Source of the DNA: Caldisericales bacterium
Lineage (GTDB): Bacteria > Caldisericota > Caldisericia > Caldisericales > Caldisericaceae
Length of the DNA: 33,849 bases
Direction of reading: 5' to 3'
Assembly (NCBI GenBank): GCA_015489815.1
Contig: WFZA01000036.1
Span: forward strand, 1 to 33,849
Both the position numbers and the translations under genes were made by a program. Each line of letters starts with the position of its first letter. The first letter of the stretch is position 1. Positions 1 to 7,259 of the stretch are shown here, piece by piece. The notes under the pieces are model-generated. The model was not told the DNA's origin. It searched no databases and was given only the letters and a program-made list of their open reading frames with translations.

Positions 1-475
1 ACTTCGTATTTGGATGTTTTGCTGCAACTTCGCCAACTGCACCAGCAAGCATAAAACCGACGCCTATTACGAGGTCGCAATGTTCCTGTTCTGCAAGTGT
101 CGTAAGGTTGGGTACATAGTCTTCTTTTGCTTTGGATTCAAGAACGACGGGTGTGATGTTTAAAGGGTGAATATCTTTATCCTTCAAGTCGTCCGGAATA
201 CTTGCCTTATACTCAGCATCAGTCAGCGGTTGGTATCCGCCACCTTTAACATACTTTACTTTTGCTGCCCACATTTCAAGGCCTCTAAGGGCAGAATCGT
301 TAAACGACCTGTCTCCTCTTCCACCTACATCTGTTACGAGACCAATTTTGATTTTCGTTTCAGCAGGTTTTTGTCCGCCGCCTTCTGAAGGTTTCTGTTT
401 GGGAGCACAACCTGCAAATACGGTCGCAATCATTAAGACTGCAATCAAGATTACTAAAATCTTCTTTGCTTTCAT
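1..475 (-). CDS. BMP-family ABC transporter substrate-binding lipoprotein (partial, N-terminus)
   Basis: About 158 residues are visible before the window edge. The protein starts with a short lysine-rich n-region, a hydrophobic stretch and a lipobox VFAGC with the lipidated Cys at residue 23, so it should be an exported, membrane-anchored lipoprotein. A Gly/Pro/Lys-rich linker follows, then a mature start of the type KIGLVTDVGGRGDRSFNDSA. That motif is characteristic of the basic membrane protein (BMP/PnrA/Med) family, which binds nucleosides or related solutes for an ABC importer. A later stretch (CDLVIGVGFMLAGAVGEVA) matches the usual periplasmic-binding-protein fold of the family. The start ATG at 475 has a strong AAAGGAGG site and a consensus promoter upstream. 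The permease and ATPase genes would lie to the left, outside the window. The family call is firm; the substrate is not determinable. Confidence 0.88.
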   Translation of the reverse strand, partial: MKAKKILVILIAVLMIATVFAGCAPKQKPSEGGGQKPAETKIKIGLVTDVGGRGDRSFNDSALRGLEMWAAKVKYVKGGGYQPLTDAEYKASIPDDLKDKDIHPLNITPVVLESKAKEDYVPNLTTLAEQEHCDLVIGVGFMLAGAVGEVAAKHPNTK

Positions 476-508
476 TAAAAAGCCTCCTTTCTCATATTTA
501 TTACAAAA

Positions 509-536
509 ATTATAAACTACAAAAATTTTTTGTCAA
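509..536 (-). promoter_or_regulatory. Promoter of the BMP lipoprotein gene
   Basis: On the minus strand TTGACA (536-531) and TATAAT (514-509) are separated by exactly 16 nt. Both hexamers match the sigma70 consensus perfectly. The predicted start near 502 leaves a leader of about 25 nt containing the AAAGGAGG ribosome-binding site. Confidence 0.75.
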
Positions 537-552
537 ACTTTGACTTATGCAT

Positions 553-1089
553 TCAATAAGTATCTCCGCGTGCAAGTATTAACCTTAACAACTCAAGTAA
601 AACATGTTTAACACTCCCCTTATCTCTTGCATCGCAACTTATAATCGGTATTTTATTGGGTAGTCCCAGCAACTTTCGCGCTTCGTCTTCAGTAAGTCCA
701 TCTTTATTCTCAAACTGGTTTAATGCAACCACGAGAGGAGCATCCGTCTTTACCCTAAAAAAGTTAATCATATCTCTTGCTTCGTCGAACTTATCTCTCT
801 CTCCAGAGTCTACCACCACGATAATGCCCAGTGCATCTTTCCCGAGTATGCTCCACATATAATTAAATCTAAACTGTCCCGGTGTCCCGAAAATGTGGAG
901 CACATTCTCCCCGTCAAGTGTTATTCTGCCAAAATCCATAGCAACTGTTGTGGAATCTTTAATTCCAGCTTCGTTCGTATGCGTCGTTTTTGCTTCCGTG
1001 TTTACCGGATCTATTTCAGTAACAGTATTAATAAATGTAGTTTTTCCGGCAGCAAACGGACCTGAAATAACGATTTTATATCTATTCAT
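553..1089 (-). CDS. MglA-like small GTPase (COG2229 type)
   Basis: A 178-residue single-domain P-loop GTPase. The G1/Walker A loop is GPFAAGKTT at residues 10-18. Switch II reads FGTPGQFRF (GTPGQ instead of DxxGQ), and the G4 element is ALNQFE (NQxx rather than NKxD), a variation typical of the MglA/Rab-like COG2229 bacterial GTPases. Other members of this group set cell polarity or partner with roadblock/PATAN proteins; the role here is unknown. Its ATG overlaps the stop of the DUF4388 gene by 4 nt (ATGA), so the two are translationally coupled. That pairing of a DUF4388 protein with this GTPase class recurs in bacteria and suggests a signalling module. It is the last gene of the operon that starts with tldD. 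Confidence 0.85.
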   Translation of the reverse strand: MNRYKIVISGPFAAGKTTFINTVTEIDPVNTEAKTTHTNEAGIKDSTTVAMDFGRITLDGENVLHIFGTPGQFRFNYMWSILGKDALGIIVVVDSGERDKFDEARDMINFFRVKTDAPLVVALNQFENKDGLTEDEARKLLGLPNKIPIISCDARDKGSVKHVLLELLRLILARGDTY

Positions 1090-1721
1090 ACTCGTTTCAA
1101 CCTTTCTATTAGTCTAATTATAAAGTTACGAGAGGCACCTTTCCTCTTAACAAATCTCTTTCCCTCTGCATCCTTTTGACCTACTTCTCTTACGATCTTA
1201 AGTGCTACGAGTCCGTAAACATCTTTTGACACATCAATCACTGTCATATTAAGTTTTAACGCAATCTGCCTTATTGTAAGCCCCTTACTAAGCAAAGAAA
1301 TAATTCTCCACTGGGTAGGAGTAAGGTGAATGCGTTCAGGAATTCCGTCAGATGAAAGCTTAAAAACAGAATCTACTGAAGATACTTTATTCTTAATTTT
1401 ATCCCACTCGTCTAACTTGGATGTAGCAAGAAGAACAAGGTCTGGAATGGACTTATTTATAGACTGCTTAATATGAGAAACATCTTCAGGTACAAATTTA
1501 AAATATCCCTCTTTGATACTTAATAAGTCCACTACCGCAGGTTCTCCTCGATACTGTTCAGTTTCAGCATCTTTTACCTGTCCTCTTTCAAAAAATATTG
1601 CTCCTTCTTTCTTTCCAAACGGAGTTTCACCTTTAAGAATAAGACGCCCCGTCTTTTCACCCATCGAAATGATTTGAAGCACTTCGTCAAGTGTAAAATC
1701 TTTTAAGCTGCCTTCAAGCAT
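1086..1721 (-). CDS. DUF4388 (PATAN) domain protein with C-terminal helix-turn-helix-like region
   Basis: Residues 1 to about 85 form a DUF4388/PATAN domain: the opening LEGSLKDFTLDEVLQIISMG, then TGRLIL, GAIFFERGQVKDA and the closing EGYFKFVPEDV are all typical. The C-terminal part (about 130-190) contains TPTQWRIISLLSKGLTIRQIALKLNM, which looks like a winged-helix or LuxR-type recognition helix and could bind DNA or protein. A basic tail follows. PATAN domains occur in response regulators and in proteins coupled to small GTPases, matching the GTPase gene that overlaps it. The ATG lies one base beyond the phosphofructokinase stop codon and lacks its own clear ribosome site, implying translational coupling. 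No enzymatic activity is expected; a role as GTPase partner or regulator is inference. Confidence 0.8.
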   Translation of the reverse strand: MLEGSLKDFTLDEVLQIISMGEKTGRLILKGETPFGKKEGAIFFERGQVKDAETEQYRGEPAVVDLLSIKEGYFKFVPEDVSHIKQSINKSIPDLVLLATSKLDEWDKIKNKVSSVDSVFKLSSDGIPERIHLTPTQWRIISLLSKGLTIRQIALKLNMTVIDVSKDVYGLVALKIVREVGQKDAEGKRFVKRKGASRNFIIRLIERLKRV

Positions 1722-1722
1722 G

Positions 1723-2748
1723 TTAGAAGAATATCCTCGCTAACTCATAGAATTTTGTATCTGCTTTGTGGATTTTTCCAGCCGACTCTTCAAGAGGAGT
1801 AAATTGAATTTTACCTTCTTTAACACCTATCACTCCGTTAAATTTGCCTTCATCAGCAAATTCTACTGCTGCATTTCCTAACCTTGTTGCAAGAATTCTG
1901 TCAGAAGTCGTAGGCATGCCTCCTCTCTGTATGTACCCAAGCACTGTAGTTCTGGACTTTATGCCTGTAAGTCTCTCAAGCTCTTCCATAATCGTATATC
2001 CTACCCTACGCTTTCTATTAATAGGATGCCCAAAGTCGTCCTTTTCCACATTTTCATCTTTACCTGCCGGTAGTGGTGCACCTTCAGCAACTACGACGAT
2101 ACTGAAGTTTTTACCTTCTTTTCTACGCTTTTCAATGTGCGCTGCAACATCCTTTATGTCGTATGGTACTTCAGGAATGATGATGTAGTCCGCACCGCCT
2201 GCAAGTCCACCAAATAAGGCAAGCCAGCCTGTTTCTCTTCCCATGGTTTCTACAACCATAACTCTATGATGAGAAGAAGCAGTAGAGTGTAAGTTATCTA
2301 ATGCATAACTAATAATTCCTACGGCACTATCAAAACCAATTGAAAAATCCGTACCCCAAATATCATTATCAATCGTCTTGGGGACTACAATTGAAGGAAT
2401 TCCCTCTTTAGAAAGATTATTAGCAATACTAATTGTATCTCTATCACCTATAAAAATAAGCATGGTTAATGCATTCTTCTTAAAATTTTCTTTTATTGCT
2501 TGAATATATTTAGGATCCTTAAAAGGATTAAACCGAGATATACCGAGTATAGAGCCTCCGGATGGAAGGATACCAGAAACACTGTGTTTAGTTATAATTC
2601 TCACATCGTTATTGACGAGGCCAAAAAACCCGTCCTGAAAACCTAATACTTCGTCCTCTTTCTCAAATGCAGTCCTCGCAATTGCCCTTATTGCTGCATT
2701 AATTCCAGGAGCGTCTCCTCCATCACACAAAATCCCGTATCTTTTCAT
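1723..2748 (-). CDS. pfkA: 6-phosphofructokinase, with PPi-type donor-site residues
   Basis: A 341-residue PfkA-family enzyme (glycolysis, fructose 6-phosphate to fructose 1,6-bisphosphate, cytoplasmic). Numbering matches E. coli PfkA without offset through the active site: GGDAPGINAAIR from 10, Arg72 in GISRF, the catalytic loop PKTIDND at 123-129 with Asp127 and Asp129, the HHR and MGR segments, and GYIQRGG near 250. Two residues that set phosphoryl-donor choice are Asp104 and Lys124, the combination seen in pyrophosphate-dependent enzymes; ATP enzymes have Gly104. In addition the usual GGDGS/GGDDT loop reads GDRDT, so Gly102 is Asp and the Mg-binding Asp103 is Arg. Activity is therefore likely PPi-dependent or altered. 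It has a strong AGGAGG site and sits 34 nt after tldE in the same operon. Confidence 0.9.
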   Translation of the reverse strand: MKRYGILCDGGDAPGINAAIRAIARTAFEKEDEVLGFQDGFFGLVNNDVRIITKHSVSGILPSGGSILGISRFNPFKDPKYIQAIKENFKKNALTMLIFIGDRDTISIANNLSKEGIPSIVVPKTIDNDIWGTDFSIGFDSAVGIISYALDNLHSTASSHHRVMVVETMGRETGWLALFGGLAGGADYIIIPEVPYDIKDVAAHIEKRRKEGKNFSIVVVAEGAPLPAGKDENVEKDDFGHPINRKRRVGYTIMEELERLTGIKSRTTVLGYIQRGGMPTTSDRILATRLGNAAVEFADEGKFNGVIGVKEGKIQFTPLEESAGKIHKADTKFYELARIFF

Positions 2749-2782
2749 ATTACAACCTCCTTCCCAAAATTTATTTATTATA

Positions 2783-4123
2783 TCAGAATTCTGTTTTTCC
2801 AGTAAAAGTAAAATTATTAATTCTTAAATATGGAACACTCACAGGCGCCATATCATACACCACTTTCACTGATTTGCTAATTTCAGAGACATTATTTAAA
2901 GCAGTAATTATACTTTCAGTGAAACGCATATTCTGAAGTGGGCGCGTAATTTTCCCGTTCTCTATTAAGAATAACCCATCCCTCGTCATTCCCGTAATAA
3001 CGAGTTTTCTTGGATCCATAACATTCGTATACCAAAATCTTTGAACAAAAAGCCCGTGCTTTACATGGGATATCATGTCATCTACATTGCCTGCACCACC
3101 CTGCATTATAAAGTTCATTGGGTATGGACTGTAAGGACTCGGTTGCGGCAATGAATGGCCCGTAGACTCTTTTCCTTCTCTATAAGCCGTTAAGGTATCA
3201 TATACAACTTCTTTTGCAATCCCATTCTCAAAGAATACGACCTTTTTCTTGGGAACACCTTCAAAGTCAAAAGGCATTGGTATCGTAAGTTTGGAAAATC
3301 CGTCGTCAAACATCGTAATGTTATCACCTAAGAGTTTTTTACCAAAATTATTTATAAGAAAACTCGAACCTTCTTTTAATGCACGGGCATTTAAGGACAA
3401 ATATAGCATGTGAGAGATAAACTCTGCAACAGCATAAGGTGTGAGTATAACTTCGTATTTGCCCGGCTCAATCGGTTCTGGATTTCTACCCTTATCTGCA
3501 ATGCTTACGCTCTCCTCAGCAACTTTCTCCACATCTATTTTATCGATATCTATATTGCTCTCCTTAGAATAACCACTTGAAGTATCACCCATAATAACGC
3601 CTTTTACTGACGCAACAGTACGCACAGCATAGCGTTCTACTCCAAGAGAATTCATAACGGCAAACTCTTGCGTTGCCGTTTCTACAGTTCCAGATGCATT
3701 AAAACCAAACTTTTTAGAGCGGTCAATAATTTTCTTTGCAATTATCGCACGCTTTTCAGCATCACACTCTGCTGTAGATTCGGCGTAACCAAGCTTACTG
3801 TCAAATTTAGCCTCTTCTGGCTTTGCAAACGAAACGAAATCCGGATTATCCTTCTGGAACTTTGCAATCGTTTCGGCGTCTTTTATTACCTTTTGAATGG
3901 ATTCCTCATCCGCAATGTTTGAACTTGCTGCACCTATCTTTTTGCCAAATGCAACTCTTACATTAAACTGGTAGTCTTCGCTTCCTACATTCCTGTGGAT
4001 GTAGTTATTAGCAAAACCCGTAAGATACGAGCGTTCTCCTAATAGCACTGCTTCAGTCTGGTCTGCTTGAGAATAAGACAACGCTTTCTTTAATATTTCT
4101 AATGCCTTTTCTTTACCAATCAT
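2783..4123 (-). CDS. tldE: TldE/PmbA-like subunit of a TldD/TldE protease
   Basis: A 446-residue TldD/PmbA-family protein. Supporting motifs include the N-terminal segment SYSQADQTEAVLLG, the central VILTPYAVAEFISHML, and the C-terminal GLFVQRFWYTNVMDPRKLVITGMTRDGLFLIENGKI, a PmbA hallmark. The metal-binding HExxxH found in TldD is absent here, so this is the non-catalytic partner. In characterised systems TldD and TldE form a heterodimeric zinc protease that degrades or processes unfolded peptides, including peptide antibiotic precursors. The ATG overlaps the tldD stop by 4 nt (ATGA), consistent with equimolar synthesis. No ribosomally made peptide precursor is visible nearby, so a general proteolytic role is more likely here. 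Confidence 0.9.
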   Translation of the reverse strand: MIGKEKALEILKKALSYSQADQTEAVLLGERSYLTGFANNYIHRNVGSEDYQFNVRVAFGKKIGAASSNIADEESIQKVIKDAETIAKFQKDNPDFVSFAKPEEAKFDSKLGYAESTAECDAEKRAIIAKKIIDRSKKFGFNASGTVETATQEFAVMNSLGVERYAVRTVASVKGVIMGDTSSGYSKESNIDIDKIDVEKVAEESVSIADKGRNPEPIEPGKYEVILTPYAVAEFISHMLYLSLNARALKEGSSFLINNFGKKLLGDNITMFDDGFSKLTIPMPFDFEGVPKKKVVFFENGIAKEVVYDTLTAYREGKESTGHSLPQPSPYSPYPMNFIMQGGAGNVDDMISHVKHGLFVQRFWYTNVMDPRKLVITGMTRDGLFLIENGKITRPLQNMRFTESIITALNNVSEISKSVKVVYDMAPVSVPYLRINNFTFTGKTEF

Positions 4124-5559
4124 TTCAGTACCCCCACCTTCACATTTCTAAAGCGTGCAGGCGCAACTCCGTGACTCACCTGCATCGTTTGCATCGGTTC
4201 GCCTTTACCACAATTTGGAACACCCCACACATGCCAGAAGTCCTTGTTTGCTATCGCATCACAACTTCTCCAAAACTCATAAGTGATACCCGTATAAGTG
4301 GGATTCTTTACCATATCCTGGATTTTTCCGTTTTTAATTTCCCAACCTATTTCCGTTCCAAACTGGAAATTTAACCTATTCTGGTCTATACTCCAACTTT
4401 TATTCGTATCCATGTAAATACCGTGGTCAACACCTGCAATAAGTTCGTCAAGTGTCTTGTCTCCAGGTTCAAGATTTATACTCGTCATTCTAATAATGGG
4501 CATAAAATTCCAGCTCTGGGCACGCATGGCACCCATTGGCTCAAGTTTTAACTTTTTTGCTGTTTCCCGTGAGTTTAAATATCCCACAAATAAACCATTC
4601 TTTACGAGATATATCCTCTTTGCTTTCACTCCTTCGTCGTCATAGGCAAATCCGCCAAGCGCTTCCGGTATCGTTGCGTCTGCAGTAATATTTACTATGT
4701 CAGAACCATAGCGAAATTTACCTAACTTATCAGGAGTAAGGAAAGAAGTTCCAGCAAAAGACGCTTCCTCTCCTAAAACTCTATCTAACTCTGTAGGATG
4801 TCCTGCACTCTCATGGACCTGCAAAGCAAGCTGAGCACCTCCAAGAACTATGTCCATCACTCCAGATGGGCACGGTTTTGCTTTAAGTAAAGCAACAGAC
4901 TCTTTCGCAATGCGCTCTGCATTGTTAAGGAATTTATACTCCTCAACGAGTTCGTATCCTTTGCGCTGATAATCCCCACCAAAGCTGCTTGGATAACTCC
5001 TAATTTGAATTTCCCTTCCATCTGTTGCAATAGATGAGATACCAGCACCACTTACGATTCGCTCTTGCTTTATGTAAGAGCCTTCAGAAGATGCAAATGT
5101 TTTAACTTCACTGAGAAAATACATACTGCCACTTCTGACAATTACACCAGGAATTTTCATTAATTTATCTGCTTCAAGTAATAGATTAATTTTTTTAGAC
5201 AGAGAGACAGAAAACGGGTTAATTTTTACAGACTGCTTTACATCGTCTTGAAAGATTTCTATGTCTGCAAGAGAAACATCTTCAATTTTTGTCATACTGC
5301 TTGCCTTAGCGATAGCAACAGCTTCTTCGGCAACCTTCTCGGCTTCGTCATTCGTCATTCTAAACGATGAGGAAAAACCCCAGGCGCCGTTAAAAATAAC
5401 TCTTACTCCAAAACCCTTCGTATAAGACCGTTTTAATGCATCCACGCTGCCATTTTTTGTGGAAATTTCTTCAACTTCCTGTTCCACAATACGCACATCC
5501 GCATAGGACGCACCGGCTCTTTTTGCTGAGAGTAAAGCACTTTCAACAATATCTTGCAT
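4120..5559 (-). CDS. tldD: TldD metalloprotease subunit
   Basis: A 479-residue TldD-family protein. The zinc-site motif is at 249-259, HESAGHPTELD, giving His249, Glu250 and His254. The third ligand is expected to be Cys450 in PNCGKGEP, equivalent to the Cys ligand of E. coli TldD. The N-terminal half has the family pattern (SYADVRIVEQ, GFGVRVIFNGAWGFSS). It should act in the cytoplasm as a zinc protease with the TldE-like protein encoded by the next, overlapping gene. The ATG at 5559 has GGAGG nine bases upstream and a promoter about 30 bases beyond. It is the first gene of the five-gene operon ending with the MglA-like GTPase. Confidence 0.92.
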   Translation of the reverse strand: MQDIVESALLSAKRAGASYADVRIVEQEVEEISTKNGSVDALKRSYTKGFGVRVIFNGAWGFSSSFRMTNDEAEKVAEEAVAIAKASSMTKIEDVSLADIEIFQDDVKQSVKINPFSVSLSKKINLLLEADKLMKIPGVIVRSGSMYFLSEVKTFASSEGSYIKQERIVSGAGISSIATDGREIQIRSYPSSFGGDYQRKGYELVEEYKFLNNAERIAKESVALLKAKPCPSGVMDIVLGGAQLALQVHESAGHPTELDRVLGEEASFAGTSFLTPDKLGKFRYGSDIVNITADATIPEALGGFAYDDEGVKAKRIYLVKNGLFVGYLNSRETAKKLKLEPMGAMRAQSWNFMPIIRMTSINLEPGDKTLDELIAGVDHGIYMDTNKSWSIDQNRLNFQFGTEIGWEIKNGKIQDMVKNPTYTGITYEFWRSCDAIANKDFWHVWGVPNCGKGEPMQTMQVSHGVAPARFRNVKVGVLK

Positions 5560-5585
5560 ATAATTGCCTCCTTATATTCAAAGTA

Positions 5586-5612
5586 ATTATACCAATAAAG
5601 CGAGCATATCAA
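5586..5612 (-). promoter_or_regulatory. Promoter of the tldD-tldE-pfkA-DUF4388-GTPase operon
   Basis: On the minus strand a perfect TATAAT lies at 5591-5586. Upstream is TTGATA at 5612-5607 (15-nt spacer) or, shifted by one, TTTGAT with a 16-nt spacer. The predicted start near 5579 gives a leader of about 20 nt that holds the GGAGG site for tldD. Confidence 0.6.
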
Positions 5613-5775
5613 AATAGGTAATTTTGCTCAACCAGAAAGAAGTCTTTTTATAGCAAGGCAACAGCAATTATAAATATAACTCAGATAAAAAGATTACTAT
5701 AAAAAATACCGATTAAATTCCAATACAATGATTCCCCTTTTTTTTCAATAAACTTCTGCTTACTTTTAAAACTCT

Positions 5776-5802
5776 AAAAAGGACATTCTAGAATCCCTTT
5801 TG
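5776..5802 (-). terminator. Possible terminator after acr3
   Basis: The palindrome ATTCTAGAAT (5785-5794) is flanked by partly complementary AAAAGG and CCTTTT arms, separated by two mismatches. On the minus strand it is followed by a short T-run. It lies 16-40 nt beyond the acr3 stop, the right place for a terminator, but the stem is weak and imperfect. The rest of 5560-5817 holds only the tldD promoter and A/T-rich sequence. Confidence 0.3.
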
Positions 5803-5817
5803 GGGTTAACAGTTTTA

Positions 5818-6933
5818 TTAACCTAATTCTGTAATATTTTTATCTATGTACACCTTTTGTGCAGAAACTTTACATTGCGGTAAGTCTAAGTTACACTCCC
5901 TGAACATGGAACAGCTCTTTTTCATAATAGAGACGAGACTCAGCATCACTGGAACTTCTACCAGTACACCAACAACAGTTGCAAGCGTTGCGGGAGAGCC
6001 AAGGCCAAATAATATAACTGCAGTTGCAACTGAAAGTTCAAAGAAATTAGACGCACCTATCATAGTAGCCGGTGCTGCAAGAGAATATTTTACATTGGAC
6101 CACTTCGCCATTGCAAACCCCACGAAGAAAATAAAGTAAGTTTGAATAATCAACGGCACCATTATCAGTATAACCGCAACTGGACTCCGGACAATTGCTT
6201 TACCCTGGAACATAAAAATCACGATAAGCGTAAGAAGAAGCCCAATTATTGTCACCGTTTTCATATCTTTTACAAACACTTTTGTAAGCCATTCTTCGCC
6301 TTTGGCTCTGATAATAAATTTTCTGAATATATATCCAAAAATAACAGGAATTAAAACATAGATAACAACCGAGTAAAAGACAGTAGAATAAGGTATAACC
6401 ATCTTGTTTAAACCAAGCAGAAATTTTACTATTGGAGCATAAGCCACGATGACTACCAGATCATTTACTGCTACCTGTGCAAGCGTGTAATTTGGATCAC
6501 CCCCCGACAGATAACTCCACACAAACACCATAGCAGTACAGGGAGCAGCACCTAAAAGAACAGCTCCAGCAACATAGCCAGAAACAGTATTTGCTGGTAT
6601 AAAAGAAGAAAACATGAATTTAAAAAACAGTACGGCAAAAAAGAACATCGTAAACGGTTTTACAAGCCAATTAACGATAAGGGTAATCCACATCGCCTTT
6701 GGATGTTTATAAACATCTTTAAGCTTTCCAAAATCGATTTGCACCATCATAGGAAAAATCATTATCCAGAGGACTACTGCTATAGGAATAGAAACCTGGG
6801 CAACAGAAAATCTACCCAGGCTCTTTACAGCAGATGGAAATTTTACCCCAAGGTAAGCACCTAAAATCATACATAAAATAACCCATACACTTAAATATCT
6901 ATCGAAAACAGAAAGTCCACTTTTTTTAGACAT
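5818..6933 (-). CDS. acr3: Acr3-family arsenite efflux transporter
   Basis: A 371-residue inner-membrane protein with about ten hydrophobic segments. It begins with the family pattern SVFDRYLSVWVILCMILGAYLG. The essential TM4 cysteine is Cys132 in GAAPCTAMVFVWSYLSGG, and the conserved acidic residue of TM9 is Glu299 in ASNFFELSVA; both are needed for arsenite/proton antiport in studied Acr3 proteins. The usual PATLATVVGVLVEVPVML segment follows. The C-terminal tail (340-354) carries three Cys residues, a possible extra thiol site. It has a GGAGGTATT site, lies 20 nt after the MoaD-like gene, and is the last gene of the csoR-headed unit. No arsR or arsC gene is in the window. Confidence 0.93.
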   Translation of the reverse strand: MSKKSGLSVFDRYLSVWVILCMILGAYLGVKFPSAVKSLGRFSVAQVSIPIAVVLWIMIFPMMVQIDFGKLKDVYKHPKAMWITLIVNWLVKPFTMFFFAVLFFKFMFSSFIPANTVSGYVAGAVLLGAAPCTAMVFVWSYLSGGDPNYTLAQVAVNDLVVIVAYAPIVKFLLGLNKMVIPYSTVFYSVVIYVLIPVIFGYIFRKFIIRAKGEEWLTKVFVKDMKTVTIIGLLLTLIVIFMFQGKAIVRSPVAVILIMVPLIIQTYFIFFVGFAMAKWSNVKYSLAAPATMIGASNFFELSVATAVILFGLGSPATLATVVGVLVEVPVMLSLVSIMKKSCSMFRECNLDLPQCKVSAQKVYIDKNITELG

Positions 6934-6953
6934 ACAATACCTCCTTTTGCTCT

Positions 6954-7181
6954 TTAACCACCGCCTACCGGGGCAAAAATACTTACTTCGCCACCATCAT
7001 GAAGTGGAGTTTCAAACCAGCTTCTCTTGAGATTTATCAGAATCATGATATAACTACATTCATCAATGCGTAATTTGTCCAGCAATTCCTGAACAGTAGA
7101 ACCATCTGGTATTTCCATATAACTCTCTGGTGGGCCGTATTTCAAAAAATCTCCGTATAGTTTAACTTTTACTCTCACCAC
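6954..7181 (-). CDS. MoaD/ThiS-family sulfur-carrier-like protein
   Basis: A 75-residue ubiquitin-like beta-grasp protein. It starts with VRVKVKLYGDFLKYGP, has the central PDGSTVQELLDKL and ends with VSIFAPVGGG, the exposed Gly-Gly tail that MoaD and ThiS adenylate and thiocarboxylate. The final residue is a third Gly, so the natural C-terminus is GGG. No activating enzyme (MoeB/ThiF) or MoaE partner is present, so a cofactor assignment would be guesswork. The start is GTG at 7181 or the adjacent GTG at 7178; a GAGAGG site is better spaced for the second. It sits between the P1B ATPase (78 nt) and acr3 (20 nt), which points to use of its sulfur or its fold in metal handling. Confidence 0.8.
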   Translation of the reverse strand: MVRVKVKLYGDFLKYGPPESYMEIPDGSTVQELLDKLRIDECSYIMILINLKRSWFETPLHDGGEVSIFAPVGGG

Positions 7182-7259
7182 ATACCTCTCTGAATTTTAG
7201 TATCGTTTTGATAAATTATAGCAAAAACATAAAAAGATAACAACACATCTCGTACAAAG

